From Burkholderiales bacterium (GTDB taxonomy: Bacteria > Pseudomonadota > Gammaproteobacteria > Burkholderiales > Nitrosomonadaceae), in NCBI GenBank assembly GCA_024235795.1, contig JACKLR010000003.1:248001-312000 (forward strand): a stretch of 64,000 nt of DNA. The letters are read 5' to 3'. The notes below the pieces were generated by a model. That model did not search any database. It was not told the origin of the DNA and saw only the letters and a program-made list of their open reading frames with translations. The position numbers were made by a program, and so were the translations under genes. This document shows positions 17,718 through 25,663 of this stretch, one piece after another. Position 1 is the stretch's first letter; the number at the start of each line of letters is the position of its first letter.

Positions 17718-19067
17718 TCAGTAACCGGTTTGCGTGACATCCAGTGAAGCGGCGTCATTATTGACCAATTCCTGGGTGTTGGGATTGTCCGGTTTTTTTC
17801 TGGGCAAATGGCTGGGCAGTTTCAACTTGGCCAGCCTCAGAAGCGGCCCGCCATGCAATACAATAGCATCTTTCAACTTGGCGCCGTTGCCTTCCTTGAT
17901 GCTGAGGTAAAACTGCAGAAAATCATTCTTTTCGGAATTTTCATAACCTTCCGGCGGCGCGCCCGGATTGTACAAGCCGACGGAAAACGACATATCGGCT
18001 GTCAGAAAAACAAGATCGTCGGCGAGCTGCGCCTTAGCGTAATCCAGATGTTTGGGGTCGACATAAACAACAACCTGCTGTTCCAGCGTTAATTCGATTT
18101 CATCCTTGCGGTGACCGGCGAAAGATAATTCGACCTCCATCAGTTCGTCATCTTCCACCATTTCGTCTTCTTCATCGGCGGCGTTTCCGGTCTGATTATC
18201 GGGTATAACCTCGGAAATCACCTCATTCATGAAATTTTCCTGTTCCTGCTCCGCATTTCTCAAGGCCGTAATCTGTTCATCAACCGTATCGCCAGAATCG
18301 TAAATTTCATGTATTGCCATAATTGTTTTTTGGCCGGCGCCGGGAATTTCGATTTCATCGTCAAGAAAGCCCAGCATTGGATCGTAATCCAGCTCGACCT
18401 CCAATGGATAAGGCACATCCTCATTCGTATTGATCTGACCTTGCATAAATGAAGTGATCACTATTCTTCTGTTTGTATAGGGATCCAACTGCAAACCCAG
18501 TGGAACGGGGCTGACAATAATATGACCGGTGCTTTTGATATGAACATCCAGTGTAGCGAGCCAGCGGTCTTCAAAAGGCACAATCGAGGCATCCAGATTA
18601 TTGGATAGCCAGTCCGGAACCAGGTCAAAAAATTTCAGAACCCCCGTGGCCCGGATCTCCTGTCGGTTATCTTCGCCGGCTTCATCGCCTTCCAGTATTT
18701 CCGTTTCAAAAAAATCATGATCTTCAACTTCAATAGGCACATCGACATCTGGCGCAGGCTGCTCGCCGGTCCCAAGCGCCTTGGCAACCATCTGGGAAAC
18801 CGCCTCGATGTTAAAAACATCGTTCAGCAGTCTGGGAATGCTGCCATTCTCAGGGATCGGTACGCATAATATGGTTGATTTACTCTGAAAATCCGCCCTG
18901 ACCTGTTCCAGCCGCTTATGAAAATATTGATTCAGATACAAGGATTCCGGCGAGAATCCATGATTTTCAGTGCCTGAGAGACAATGTCCGGCTTCATATT
19001 TCTGATGAATCGCACGCGACTCAATGCGTTGGGAAAAATATTCGTTTAATGAATCGACTTCACTCAT
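17718..19067 (-). CDS. Unrecognised acidic protein (450 aa)
   Basis: I do not recognise this family. The product is rich in Asp/Glu with few positively charged patches; no signal peptide or TM helix is evident, so it is probably cytoplasmic. An acidic low-complexity stretch lies around DEEDEMVEDDELMEVEL. Start at 19067 (MSEVDSLNEYFSQR) is chosen over 19109 because the first 14 residues would otherwise be unlike the rest. The gene is long and intact, so real coding is very likely. It is convergent with mltA. Confidence 0.7.
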   Translation of the reverse strand: MSEVDSLNEYFSQRIESRAIHQKYEAGHCLSGTENHGFSPESLYLNQYFHKRLEQVRADFQSKSTILCVPIPENGSIPRLLNDVFNIEAVSQMVAKALGTGEQPAPDVDVPIEVEDHDFFETEILEGDEAGEDNRQEIRATGVLKFFDLVPDWLSNNLDASIVPFEDRWLATLDVHIKSTGHIIVSPVPLGLQLDPYTNRRIVITSFMQGQINTNEDVPYPLEVELDYDPMLGFLDDEIEIPGAGQKTIMAIHEIYDSGDTVDEQITALRNAEQEQENFMNEVISEVIPDNQTGNAADEEDEMVEDDELMEVELSFAGHRKDEIELTLEQQVVVYVDPKHLDYAKAQLADDLVFLTADMSFSVGLYNPGAPPEGYENSEKNDFLQFYLSIKEGNGAKLKDAIVLHGGPLLRLAKLKLPSHLPRKKPDNPNTQELVNNDAASLDVTQTGY

Positions 19068-19341
19068 AATAAAAACTTGCCCGAACAGATTCTGGGAAAC
19101 TGCCGGCAATTAAATCTAAAGACGTCGGAAAAACCAAACCACACTTCTCATGCCTTGCCTGACACCACTTCAGGGACAACAGAAATAATTCACTCATTGA
19201 GAGCAGCCCCTAAGGTACCATTATCCCTATGCGGCTGTAAATTACATCATCCTATCCTGGTCATCCAGACACAATCTGTGACTTACCGCACATGATTGAT
19301 TAATCGCTTCTGACAATGCAGAGAAGATTGGCAAAAAAGAA
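19068..19341. other. Intergenic gap before the IS1595 element
   Basis: About 270 bp holding the promoter side of the acidic-protein gene and, at 19334-19341, the left copy (AAAAAGAA) of the IS1595 target duplication. No gene seen. Confidence 0.5.
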
Positions 19342-19608
19342 GGCTATGTCATCATTGACTGTTGGTAGTTATTCAATCTCAAGGCAGTCGATAAAATTGA
19401 CTGAGGCGATAATGCTTCGGTTTGACGCTCAATCATTCTTCTCCACCCGAGATAATTCTCCAGATATCGCGTGGCAACACCATGGAATTGGCGCATCCAT
19501 TGTTTGAGACGACTGCCATAAGCGTTGACATTTTGTACATGGTATGAAATGGTTTAATTAAACAGGACACTTCTAGAGGCAGATTTATAATGTCATTAGA
19601 GGTAAAAA

Positions 19609-19920
19609 ATGAATACAAAAACAAAACAACCAAGACCAAAATATACATTAGAATTTAAACAAGATGCGGCAAGATTAGTTAATGAAAAGGGGTATACCCA
19701 TCAGCAGGTTGTTGAACATTTAGGTGTTTCTTTAAGCGCGATTGGGCGATGGTCTAGAGCAGAAAGAGTGCCTACTGCTCAGTCATCGGGGAAGAACACA
19801 ACTTTAAGCCTGGCGGATCAAACAGAATTGATTCGATTACGTCGGGAAAACGAGCAGTTACGTATGGAGCGTGAAATCATAAAAAAGGCGGCAGTCTTCT
19901 TTGCCAAGGAACTCGAATAA
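19609..19920 (+). CDS. IS3-family transposase OrfA
   Basis: The 103-residue helix-turn-helix protein binds the IS ends. The HTH covers about residues 12-50 (YTLEFKQDAARLVNEKGYTHQQVVEHLGVS), followed by a leucine-zipper-like helix (LADQTELIRLRRENEQLRMERE) for dimerisation. It ends in KKAAVFFAKELE. A slippery A6G tract near its 3' end allows fusion with OrfB by -1 frameshifting. Confidence 0.92.
   Translation: MNTKTKQPRPKYTLEFKQDAARLVNEKGYTHQQVVEHLGVSLSAIGRWSRAERVPTAQSSGKNTTLSLADQTELIRLRRENEQLRMEREIIKKAAVFFAKELE
19881..19887 (+). promoter_or_regulatory. Programmed -1 frameshift site A AAA AAG
   Basis: The heptamer is in the correct phase relative to orfA (19881 | 19882-84 | 19885-87). A -1 slip enters the orfB frame, which is open through 19887-19965, giving an OrfAB fusion that continues GTRIKYGFIREQQ. 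This is the classical IS3 mechanism. Confidence 0.85.
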
Positions 19921-19964
19921 AATACGGGTTTATTCGAGAGCAACAGAAGACGTACCCGGTTACC

Positions 19965-20786
19965 GTGTTATGTCGCGTGATGGCGGTTAGTTCCAGTGCT
20001 TTTTATGCGTGGGCCAAGAAACCTGACGATACTGACAGGATCAGGAAAAGAGAAGCGCTTGAGGACAAGGCGCGCCAGCTTTTCGACGCACATAAACAAA
20101 CCTATGGTTATCGACGGTTATCCGATGCGTTAGGTAAGGCGGGCATAAAGTCAGGCTATTACCAAGTACGCCACTTAATGACTCGTCTGGGGTTGAAAGC
20201 TCGCTATCCCAAGCGCTTTAAAGTGACGACTAACAGCAACCATAACGAGGCGATTTCGACTAATAGCCTTGACCGGCAATTTGATGTCGTTGCCCCAAAT
20301 CAAGTATGGACAACGGATATCACGTATGTTTGGACGCTGGAAGGCTGGCTCTATGTTGCGGTTGTCATTGATTTATTTTCTAGGCAAATTGTGGGTTGGG
20401 CAATTGCTGACCACATGCGAACAGCATTATGTGTGAAAGCGCTACAAATGGCCTTTTGGCGAAAAAAACCGGCGCCTGGCTTACTTCATCACTCGGATCG
20501 GGGTAGCCAATACGCTAGCCATGAATACCGTGAACTTTTGTCTGTTATGAAAATGAAACAGAGCATGAGCAGAAAAGGAAATTGTTGGGATAACTCCCCG
20601 ACTGAGCGATTTTTTCGTAGCCTTAAATATGAGCAATTGAATTACGAAAAATTCAGAACAAAAGAAGAAGCAAAGCTGAGTATTGTTGATTATTTGGTTT
20701 TCTACAATGGAAAACGTACACACTCAAAATTAGGTTACCAATCGCCTTTGCAATTTGAGCGTATGTTCTATAGAAAAACTGCCTAA
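19965..20786 (+). CDS. IS3-family transposase OrfB (integrase core)
   Basis: Catalytic half, made in cells mainly as the OrfAB frameshift product. HTH_21 region around YGYRRLSDALGKAG, then an rve integrase core with DDE residues: Asp in WTTDITYVW, Asp in HHSDRGSQYAS and Glu in NSPTERFFRSLK. The nominal start is a GTG at 19965, but the frame is open upstream to the slippery site, so independent initiation is doubtful. No stop or frameshift is seen. Confidence 0.92.
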   Translation: MLCRVMAVSSSAFYAWAKKPDDTDRIRKREALEDKARQLFDAHKQTYGYRRLSDALGKAGIKSGYYQVRHLMTRLGLKARYPKRFKVTTNSNHNEAISTNSLDRQFDVVAPNQVWTTDITYVWTLEGWLYVAVVIDLFSRQIVGWAIADHMRTALCVKALQMAFWRKKPAPGLLHHSDRGSQYASHEYRELLSVMKMKQSMSRKGNCWDNSPTERFFRSLKYEQLNYEKFRTKEEAKLSIVDYLVFYNGKRTHSKLGYQSPLQFERMFYRKTA

Positions 20787-21788
20787 AAAAGTGTCCGGTT
20801 TTAGTTGACCATTACAGTAAACCTTTCCGATGACTCTGATTCCGGCACTTAAATTGACCGGCCGGTGTATGATGCCAAGCTCTCTAGCTGCAGCAGCTAA
20901 TGCTTTTTCTCCATCGGAACACAATATCGCATCTGTAGCAATTAATGGTTTTAACGCCGCACTCAGATTTTCTTTGTCTATCTTTTTCAGCACAAAATCA
21001 GCCGTGCAGCCCGTCCGATCACGGCAAATTAAAACCGGAGTCTGCTCGGAAGACAGCCCTCGCTTTGTAGCCTTGCCGCCTCGCTTACGCGCCGCACGTG
21101 GCATTCCTCTTTTCTTGCCTTTGAACGATTCCAAAAAGAAAGCTTCATCGGCTTCTGCTATTCCAGTCAGGCTTGTGGCTTTTTGCTCATTCGACAATGC
21201 TAGAAAACGATGACGCCATCTGAATGATGTGTTTCGATGGACGGAGCATATGTGTGCACTTTTGCGTATGCTTTGGTTATCTGCCATCTGCTGCGTATAA
21301 GACAACCACTTTCCTTTGTGTCTTAAACGGGCCAATGGCGTTCCCGTTAGCGCATTAAAAGTAGCTTTGCATTCACCACAGCGATAACGCTGTAATCCTG
21401 CTGACAATCCCCAGCGAATGATTTTCGTGCTACTGCCACATTTGGGGCAAGACGATCCTGTATCCATGCGCTTCTCAATTAGTGCGATGACTGTTTGAAT
21501 GTCATCGTGGCGATGCAATTGTTCTTCAATTTCCTTTTTCTGTTGCGGTGTCAGTTTGTCCAATTCTGCCAGCAATTCCTTAAATGCTTTAGACTCCATA
21601 TTCAGTTTTATCACAATGATTTTTAACGCTTATATTATACAGCAACACTTAAAGGTGACATAGCCAAAAAGAATTCGACAGTGCGTTTTCTGTCTCATGA
21701 AAACAACCGCTAAACAATTTTTTACCCCGGAAGCCGCAGACTGTTGACCGGAAAGACTCAAACCGTTAAGATTACCGTCTTTTCCAAT

Positions 21789-21864
21789 TCCCCGATAGCT
21801 CAGTTGGTAGAGCGACGGACTGTTAATCCGCAGGTCCCAGGTTCGAGCCCTGGTCGGGGAGCCA
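21789..21864 (+). tRNA. tRNA-Asn (anticodon GUU)
   Basis: A 76-nt cloverleaf with encoded CCA: acceptor TCCCCGA / TCGGGGA, D-loop AGCTCAGTTGGTAGAGC, anticodon loop CTGTTAA (GTT), T-loop GGTTCGAGCCC, discriminator G. It is the attachment site of the island: its last 45 bp recur at 54973-55017. The tRNA stays intact because the element carries the matching 3' end. Confidence 0.97.
21820..21864 (+). repeat. Left attachment site (3' end of tRNA-Asn)
   Basis: Forty-five bases from the anticodon loop to the CCA end, identical and in direct orientation to 54973-55017. Flanking bases differ at both ends, so the repeat is bounded exactly. The integrase gene begins 69 bp downstream, the usual arrangement for tRNA-targeting elements. 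Confidence 0.93.
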
Positions 21865-21933
21865 TTGTATTCAATAGCTTATACTACTTCCCCGTTCTAA
21901 CTAAGCTTTTTGTGTGACTAAAATGTGACAACG

Positions 21934-22953
21934 TTATAACGTTTTCACTCGTTCAGACTCTATCCTGGATGCTGCAAGTGTCATATTTTCCGTAGCAAAT
22001 TTGGCGTAGCGATCCACCATGCTACGTGACTTCCAGCCACCCAGATCTTTCAGTTCATCACAGGTTGTTCCTGCCTGCCGATGCCATGAAGCCCAGGTAT
22101 GTCGCAAATCATGAAACCTGAAATCCTTGATGCCGGCTTTCCTGGTCGCATTGATCCAGGCCGTATTGGTTACATCCCAGAGTATCGGCCTCCCACGATA
22201 CGTAAAACAGTAACGATCATGTTTACCTATTTGCTCTTCCAATACCGACACAGCATCCATATTTAATGGCACTCCCCTGGGCGTGTCATTTTTAGTGCGG
22301 TTCAGCCAGGCAGTAGATCGCTTCAAGTCGACGCGACACCACTCTAATTCAGTAATCTCACGCGCCCGGCAACCTGTTGCCAAAGCAAAGCGGATTAATG
22401 CCGCCAGATGTTCAGGTGCAGCCGCAATTAATCGGCACGCTTCTTCTCTGCTCAACCAGCGATCCCGCTCCACTTCTCCAGGCAGCAGCCTGATTTTAGG
22501 GGCACAATCAATCCATTGCCATTCATCGCGCGCTACCTTAAGCAAATTGCGAATTAAGGCCAGATAGCGATTAATCGTAGCAGGTGCATTTCCTTTTTTA
22601 AGTTGCCCCTGGATGATTGTCCAAATTACGTCGCCATTAATTTGATCCAGTGTCAAGTTTCCCAAATAAGGATCTAGCAATCTGCAAATCCGTTGTACGT
22701 CGCGGAAACTACGCAAATTAGATTTTATTGCAAGATACCGCACTACAGCTTCTTGCCATGTGCGTTTGGGCTTAACCCCGAAATGAAATTCCTGATAAGC
22801 ATTCAGTCGTATTTTGGCTAACAATGCTTCGGCGTCTTTTCGGTTTTCAGTCCCAGCGCTTTGGCGTATTCTTTTGCCGTTTGGGAGTGTTGTTGTAATC
22901 CACCAGAAACGAGTATTCTTTCTTCGGTAGACACCTTCTTGTGTTTGGGCCAT
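21934..22953 (-). CDS. int: Tyrosine recombinase (island integrase)
   Basis: A phage-type integrase of 339 residues that would integrate and excise the island at tRNA-Asn. Catalytic residues are visible: Arg in TGCRAREITEL, HxxR in HDLRHTWASWH, Trp in LGGWKSRS and Tyr in MVDRYAKF. ATG 22953 is chosen because of the strong GAAGGAGG ribosome-binding site; a longer frame to 22989 lacks one. Its 5' end overlaps the excisionase-like gene by over 100 bp. A decayed homologue lies at 55041-55433. Confidence 0.93.
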   Translation of the reverse strand: MAQTQEGVYRRKNTRFWWITTTLPNGKRIRQSAGTENRKDAEALLAKIRLNAYQEFHFGVKPKRTWQEAVVRYLAIKSNLRSFRDVQRICRLLDPYLGNLTLDQINGDVIWTIIQGQLKKGNAPATINRYLALIRNLLKVARDEWQWIDCAPKIRLLPGEVERDRWLSREEACRLIAAAPEHLAALIRFALATGCRAREITELEWCRVDLKRSTAWLNRTKNDTPRGVPLNMDAVSVLEEQIGKHDRYCFTYRGRPILWDVTNTAWINATRKAGIKDFRFHDLRHTWASWHRQAGTTCDELKDLGGWKSRSMVDRYAKFATENMTLAASRIESERVKTL

Positions 22954-23158
22954 ATTGCCTCCTTCTTTCTGGCCCGCCCATGCTCGCACTGCTTATAATG
23001 CTCTATCCAGGAATCCAAATCAACCCTGTCATACAAACACCGGCGACCCAACTTGACACATGGAATATTCAGTTCGACAAGCAATGTCACGCTGATACCC
23101 AGATAAGCCGCAGCCTCTTTCTTGGATAAACAGCGAATCGCAGGCATTGGCAGATTGG

Positions 23159-24361
23159 CAGGGCAATCGGGCTTAAATTGCCCCAATAATTTTTAGCAAA
23201 TAATCATTATCCCAGCCCGCCTTTAATCGTTTTGTTTTTACACCGACCTTTGACATTTTTTCTTTTTTTATCAGATTCAGAGCAATATGTCTGATAATAG
23301 CAAGATTAGCTGCGCTATGGCCTTTGCGTGTTCGATTACTGTCTTCGTCAAAGGCGATATCAAGAACCCAGTGTAAATTGTTTTCGATAGCCCAGTGAGC
23401 GCGAACAGCATGCTCCAGCTTGATAGGATTGCTGGCGCTTAGACTGCTAATGAAATAACGCGTTTCCTTGGATATTTTATTTTCTGATTCTCTTGTTGCT
23501 GTGACCTCAATGATGCTCTGCAGCCCCGGCCAGGAATGTCGTTCTTTTAACCATGCTATCTCATCTATTGCACGAACAGTTCGTGTCTCAATGCGCCCAT
23601 GTCCACCATCAACTGTTACCTTTGCGGCTTCTGGAGACAGTGACGATGCAAAATATGTGGCAACATCTTCATGCAAGCTTCCTTGGTTGCCTTTCAGGCT
23701 CAAAACATAATCTGCGTCTTGCTGAATAATCTGCCGGGCTATCTTCTTCTGGCAACCCATCGCATCAATTGTGATCACGGTTCCTGTAATATCCAAGCGA
23801 GAGAGCAGTTTGGGAATGGCCGTAATTTCATTGGATTTGTCATCCACTTGAACCTGACCCAAAACCAGGCTATTACGCTGCGCCCATGCGCTAACCATAT
23901 GGATTGCTGCCTTTTTTGAGGCCCTGTCAATGCTACGCCTTATACATTTGCCGTCAATAGCAATGATCTCTCCATCAGTCAAACGCGCTAAATCACAAAC
24001 CCAGTTGGAAAAGCATTCGCTAAATTGCTCGGTGTCTATCACCATGAAAACTTCACCGAAGGTGTCATGAGAGGGTATTCCATGTTGCAGACCGAGTAAT
24101 TCGGTAAACCATGCTTCTTTGGCTTTACCAAATTCTTCTATAGCCACCCAATTATCCGCTCCACAAATAACCGCACAAAGTGAAATAAAAAATATATCTT
24201 GGAGTTGATGCTTCTTTTGTCTCTCTACTCTTGGATCTTCAATACTTGAAAAATGATGAATGATTGAAGCTGTTGGTTTGTCTGTCATTTAAAATCAAAA
24301 TGATAGAGCTAATACCTCAACTTGTTTCTGTTTTCAAGTATTTTTAAGCACGATTGCCCTG
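23159..24361 (-). mobile_element. ISAs1-family insertion sequence (1203 bp)
   Basis: Inverted ends CAGGGCAATCGGGCTTAA (from 23159) and, as reverse complement, CAGGGCAATCGTGCTTAA (to 24361). Perfect 10-bp direct repeats GGCAGATTGG flank it (23149-23158 and 24362-24371), within the 8-10 bp range of ISAs1 elements. It contains one intact transposase. Confidence 0.93.
23173..24288 (-). CDS. ISAs1-family transposase
   Basis: An intact 371-residue DDE transposase of the H-repeat/ISAs1 type. N-terminal DUF4338-like helix region HHFSSIEDPRVERQKKHQL, catalytic motifs AIDGKCIRRS and ITIDAMGCQKKIA, and conserved C-terminal WAIENNLHWVLDIAFDED and NLALNLI-like helices. The stop lies just inside the left terminal repeat. 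No decay visible. Confidence 0.93.
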   Translation of the reverse strand: MTDKPTASIIHHFSSIEDPRVERQKKHQLQDIFFISLCAVICGADNWVAIEEFGKAKEAWFTELLGLQHGIPSHDTFGEVFMVIDTEQFSECFSNWVCDLARLTDGEIIAIDGKCIRRSIDRASKKAAIHMVSAWAQRNSLVLGQVQVDDKSNEITAIPKLLSRLDITGTVITIDAMGCQKKIARQIIQQDADYVLSLKGNQGSLHEDVATYFASSLSPEAAKVTVDGGHGRIETRTVRAIDEIAWLKERHSWPGLQSIIEVTATRESENKISKETRYFISSLSASNPIKLEHAVRAHWAIENNLHWVLDIAFDEDSNRTRKGHSAANLAIIRHIALNLIKKEKMSKVGVKTKRLKAGWDNDYLLKIIGAI

Positions 24362-24412
24362 GGCAGATTGGCTTTTTCCATTGTCATTCTCCAATTTACA
24401 GTGACGTTTCAA

Positions 24413-24616
24413 TCAAATCATCTGAACACGTTGCTCTCTGTCATTCATACATGAATACTTTATTAATAAGAACACAGCAATTGAACACATTGATATTGCT
24501 GTCGCAAAGAGATTGATAATAGCGGCCTGCCGTGGCTTGCTGATTTTGTTCCTGGCGGCGATGAGTGATTTGCCGACACCGCCCTTGCCTTGCAGAATCA
24601 TATGTATTTTAGCCAT
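24413..24616 (-). pseudogene. traL: TraL-like ParA-type ATPase, truncated after the P-loop
   Basis: The first ~21 residues, MAKIHMILQGKGGVGKSLIA, match the start of IncP TraL, a ParA-like ATPase of the Tra1 leader operon. After the Walker A motif the sequence becomes unrelated (NKISKPRQAAIINLF...) and stops at 24413. So only the N-terminal edge survives, fused by deletion to DNA in front of the excisionase-like gene. Its ATG overlaps the traK stop (TGATG), as in an intact traK-traL operon. Confidence 0.8.
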
Positions 24617-24948
24617 CAGATCAGATCCTCCTTGTTGATTGTAGAACTGAAAGTAAAACTGTCTTCCTGAGAAACACCCGCCGGTGTTTTAACCGGCTTT
24701 GCTGAATGCTGTGGTTGTCGTGATGTATCCGTCAGGTGTTTCTGGCAAAGATTTCTGAACCAGACATACGAACAACCCAGTCTTTGTTCTGCACGCAGTG
24801 TCGACCAGATCTGATACATCGACCATCCATCGGCCAGTGCCTGGTTGATTTCATTCTTCAATGCCAGAAAGGCGGGCAAATGTTTATTCTTGCGACCTGG
24901 TTTGTCCTGTTCTCTTTTGGATACCCGTTCAGATAATGAGCATTTCAT
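24616..24948 (-). CDS. traK: TraK-like oriT-binding relaxosome protein
   Basis: A 110-residue homologue of IncP-alpha TraK, which wraps and bends oriT DNA to help relaxase access. The conserved core is AFLALKNEINQALADGWSMYQIWSTL followed by CSYVWFRNLCQKH. The C-terminal signature DSFTFSSTINKEDLI parallels the RP4 TraK end. It is transcribed away from oriT, divergent from traJ, exactly as in RP4. Basic, no signal peptide, cytoplasmic. Confidence 0.85.
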   Translation of the reverse strand: MKCSLSERVSKREQDKPGRKNKHLPAFLALKNEINQALADGWSMYQIWSTLRAEQRLGCSYVWFRNLCQKHLTDTSRQPQHSAKPVKTPAGVSQEDSFTFSSTINKEDLI

Positions 24949-25202
24949 AGCAGTTACCTTGATTTCATCTTTGGCGAAAATTTAATTTTAATTTTTTAAA
25001 TTTTTTTTGCGCCACGCAAAAATTTATTTTACTTACCAATTACTTTTCATTTGCTTTCTATTTGCTTATCAGATCGTTGCAAATAGTTGTTTTATAGTTA
25101 ATTATTGTAACAATAAGTACACATATAGTATCATTATAATGATTGTTATATTATTTGCAAACTATTTTTTTAGTGCTACTATAATCACAGTTTATTAGAA
25201 AT
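24949..25202. other. AT-rich spacer between traK and oriT
   Basis: About 250 bp, extremely AT-rich around 25030-25195, with no gene. It is in the position of the intrinsically bent TraK-binding segment of RP4 oriT and probably serves that role plus the traK promoter. Confidence 0.45.
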
Positions 25203-25310
25203 GCAGGGCAGGATATGTGAAGTTAGCTAACTTCTGCCAAAGTTATCTCCTTCACCTGTCTTATTCGCACATAACTGTGCTCAACGAATCCTGCTCTGCG
25301 AGGCCAGAAA
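25203..25310 (-). other. oriT: Origin of transfer, IncP-alpha (RP4) type
   Basis: Bottom-strand reading gives ACTTCACATATCCTG|CCCTGC, matching the RP4 nic region; the predicted nick lies between 25209 and 25208. Next to it an imperfect inverted repeat (25217-25232 with 25241-25255; GTGAAG...CTTCAC) corresponds to the TraJ-binding repeat. Further right, TTATTCGCAC and AATCCTGCTCTGCGAGGC are also near-identical to RP4 oriT. Location between divergent traK and traJ is the same as in RP4. Confidence 0.92.
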
Positions 25311-25320
25311 GAGAGACTGC

Positions 25321-25644
25321 ATGAACGATAAGCGTCATAAACATTTGCGTGTTCCGGTAAGTGCACACGAAGAACAGGCAATAAAAAGCAAAGCCCGCAA
25401 TACAGGCTTGCCGGTTGCGCGTTACATGCGCCAGGTATGTTTGGGACATACCGTTCAGAGCACCATTGATCTTGTGCAGATTAAACATCTGCTGAAAGTC
25501 AACGGTGATCTTGGCAGAGCTGGTGGGCTACTCAAATTCTGGCTCAGCGATGACAAACGCGCAGTCGGTATGGACAGAAAGGAAATCAAGGAAACCCAGG
25601 CGCTTATGAGTCGGGTTCTAAAGAAACTGATCACCAAGCAATAA
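25321..25644 (+). CDS. traJ: TraJ-like oriT-recognition protein
   Basis: A 107-residue relaxosome accessory protein with a ribbon-helix-helix-like N-terminus (HLRVPVSAHEEQAIKSKARNTGLPVARYMRQV) that would bind the inverted repeat of oriT and recruit the relaxase. The stretch VNGDLGRAGGLLKFWLSDD is nearly identical to the TraJ signature of RP4. ATG 25321 lies just right of oriT. The relaxase gene follows after 19 bp, with a KorB-type operator between them. Confidence 0.9.
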   Translation: MNDKRHKHLRVPVSAHEEQAIKSKARNTGLPVARYMRQVCLGHTVQSTIDLVQIKHLLKVNGDLGRAGGLLKFWLSDDKRAVGMDRKEIKETQALMSRVLKKLITKQ

Positions 25645-25646
25645 TA

Positions 25647-25659
25647 TTTAGCTGCTAAA
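25647..25659. promoter_or_regulatory. KorB-type operator between traJ and traI
   Basis: TTTAGCTGCTAAA matches the IncP KorB operator TTTAGCSGCTAAA at 12 of 13 positions (the central base is T rather than C/G) and is a perfect 6+6 dyad. It lies in the 19-bp gap between traJ and traI. Confidence 0.65.
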
Positions 25660-25663
25660 CCCT

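Larger units (their letters stand above)
19545..20816 (+). mobile_element. IS3-family insertion sequence (1272 bp)
   Basis: Terminal inverted repeats TGAAATGG...GGACACTT and, as reverse complement, TGTAATGG...GGACACTT. It is flanked by 3-bp duplications GTA (19542-19544 and 20817-20819). It has the two overlapping-frame IS3 layout with orfA and orfB. Both frames look intact, so the element may still be active. Confidence 0.93.
19344..21614 (-). pseudogene. IS1595 (ISXO2-like) transposase, split by IS3 insertion
   Basis: DDE transposase. The 5' part (21614 or 21599 down to 20817) has a zinc-ribbon CPKCGSSTKI...CGEC and the catalytic region AEADEAFFLES and CSDGEKAL. It reads through ...SAGIRVIGKVY to the IS3 edge. 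The 3' part (19544-19344) continues HVQNVNAYGSRLKQWM...YLENYLGWRR to a TAG inside the terminal repeat. Excising the IS3 and one GTA restores one frame exactly at VY-HV. So this is one gene interrupted once, with no other visible decay. Confidence 0.92.
19342..21665. mobile_element. IS1595-family element with nested IS3 element
   Basis: The ends are inverted repeats starting GGCTATGTCA at 19342 and (reverse complement) at 21665. They are flanked by perfect 8-bp direct repeats AAAAAGAA (19334-19341 and 21666-21673), the duplication size known for IS1595 elements. Removing the 1272-bp IS3 insert and one 3-bp duplication leaves about 1049 bp, a normal size. The transposase gene is split, so the element cannot move unless supplied in trans. 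Confidence 0.92.
22818..24387 (-). pseudogene. Excisionase/AlpA-like DNA-binding gene, split near its start by ISAs1 element
   Basis: A small MerR/excisionase-fold protein (SKKEAAAYLGISVTLL...LYDRVDLDSWI), probably a recombination directionality factor for the adjacent integrase. Removing the ISAs1 element and one 10-bp duplication rejoins ATG ACA ATG at 24387 (MTMEKANL) in frame with PMPAIRCLSKKEAAAY. Only about nine N-terminal codons are separated. An internal Met (23147) could still allow weak translation, without a good ribosome-binding site. The 3' part overlaps the integrase frame. Confidence 0.8.
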
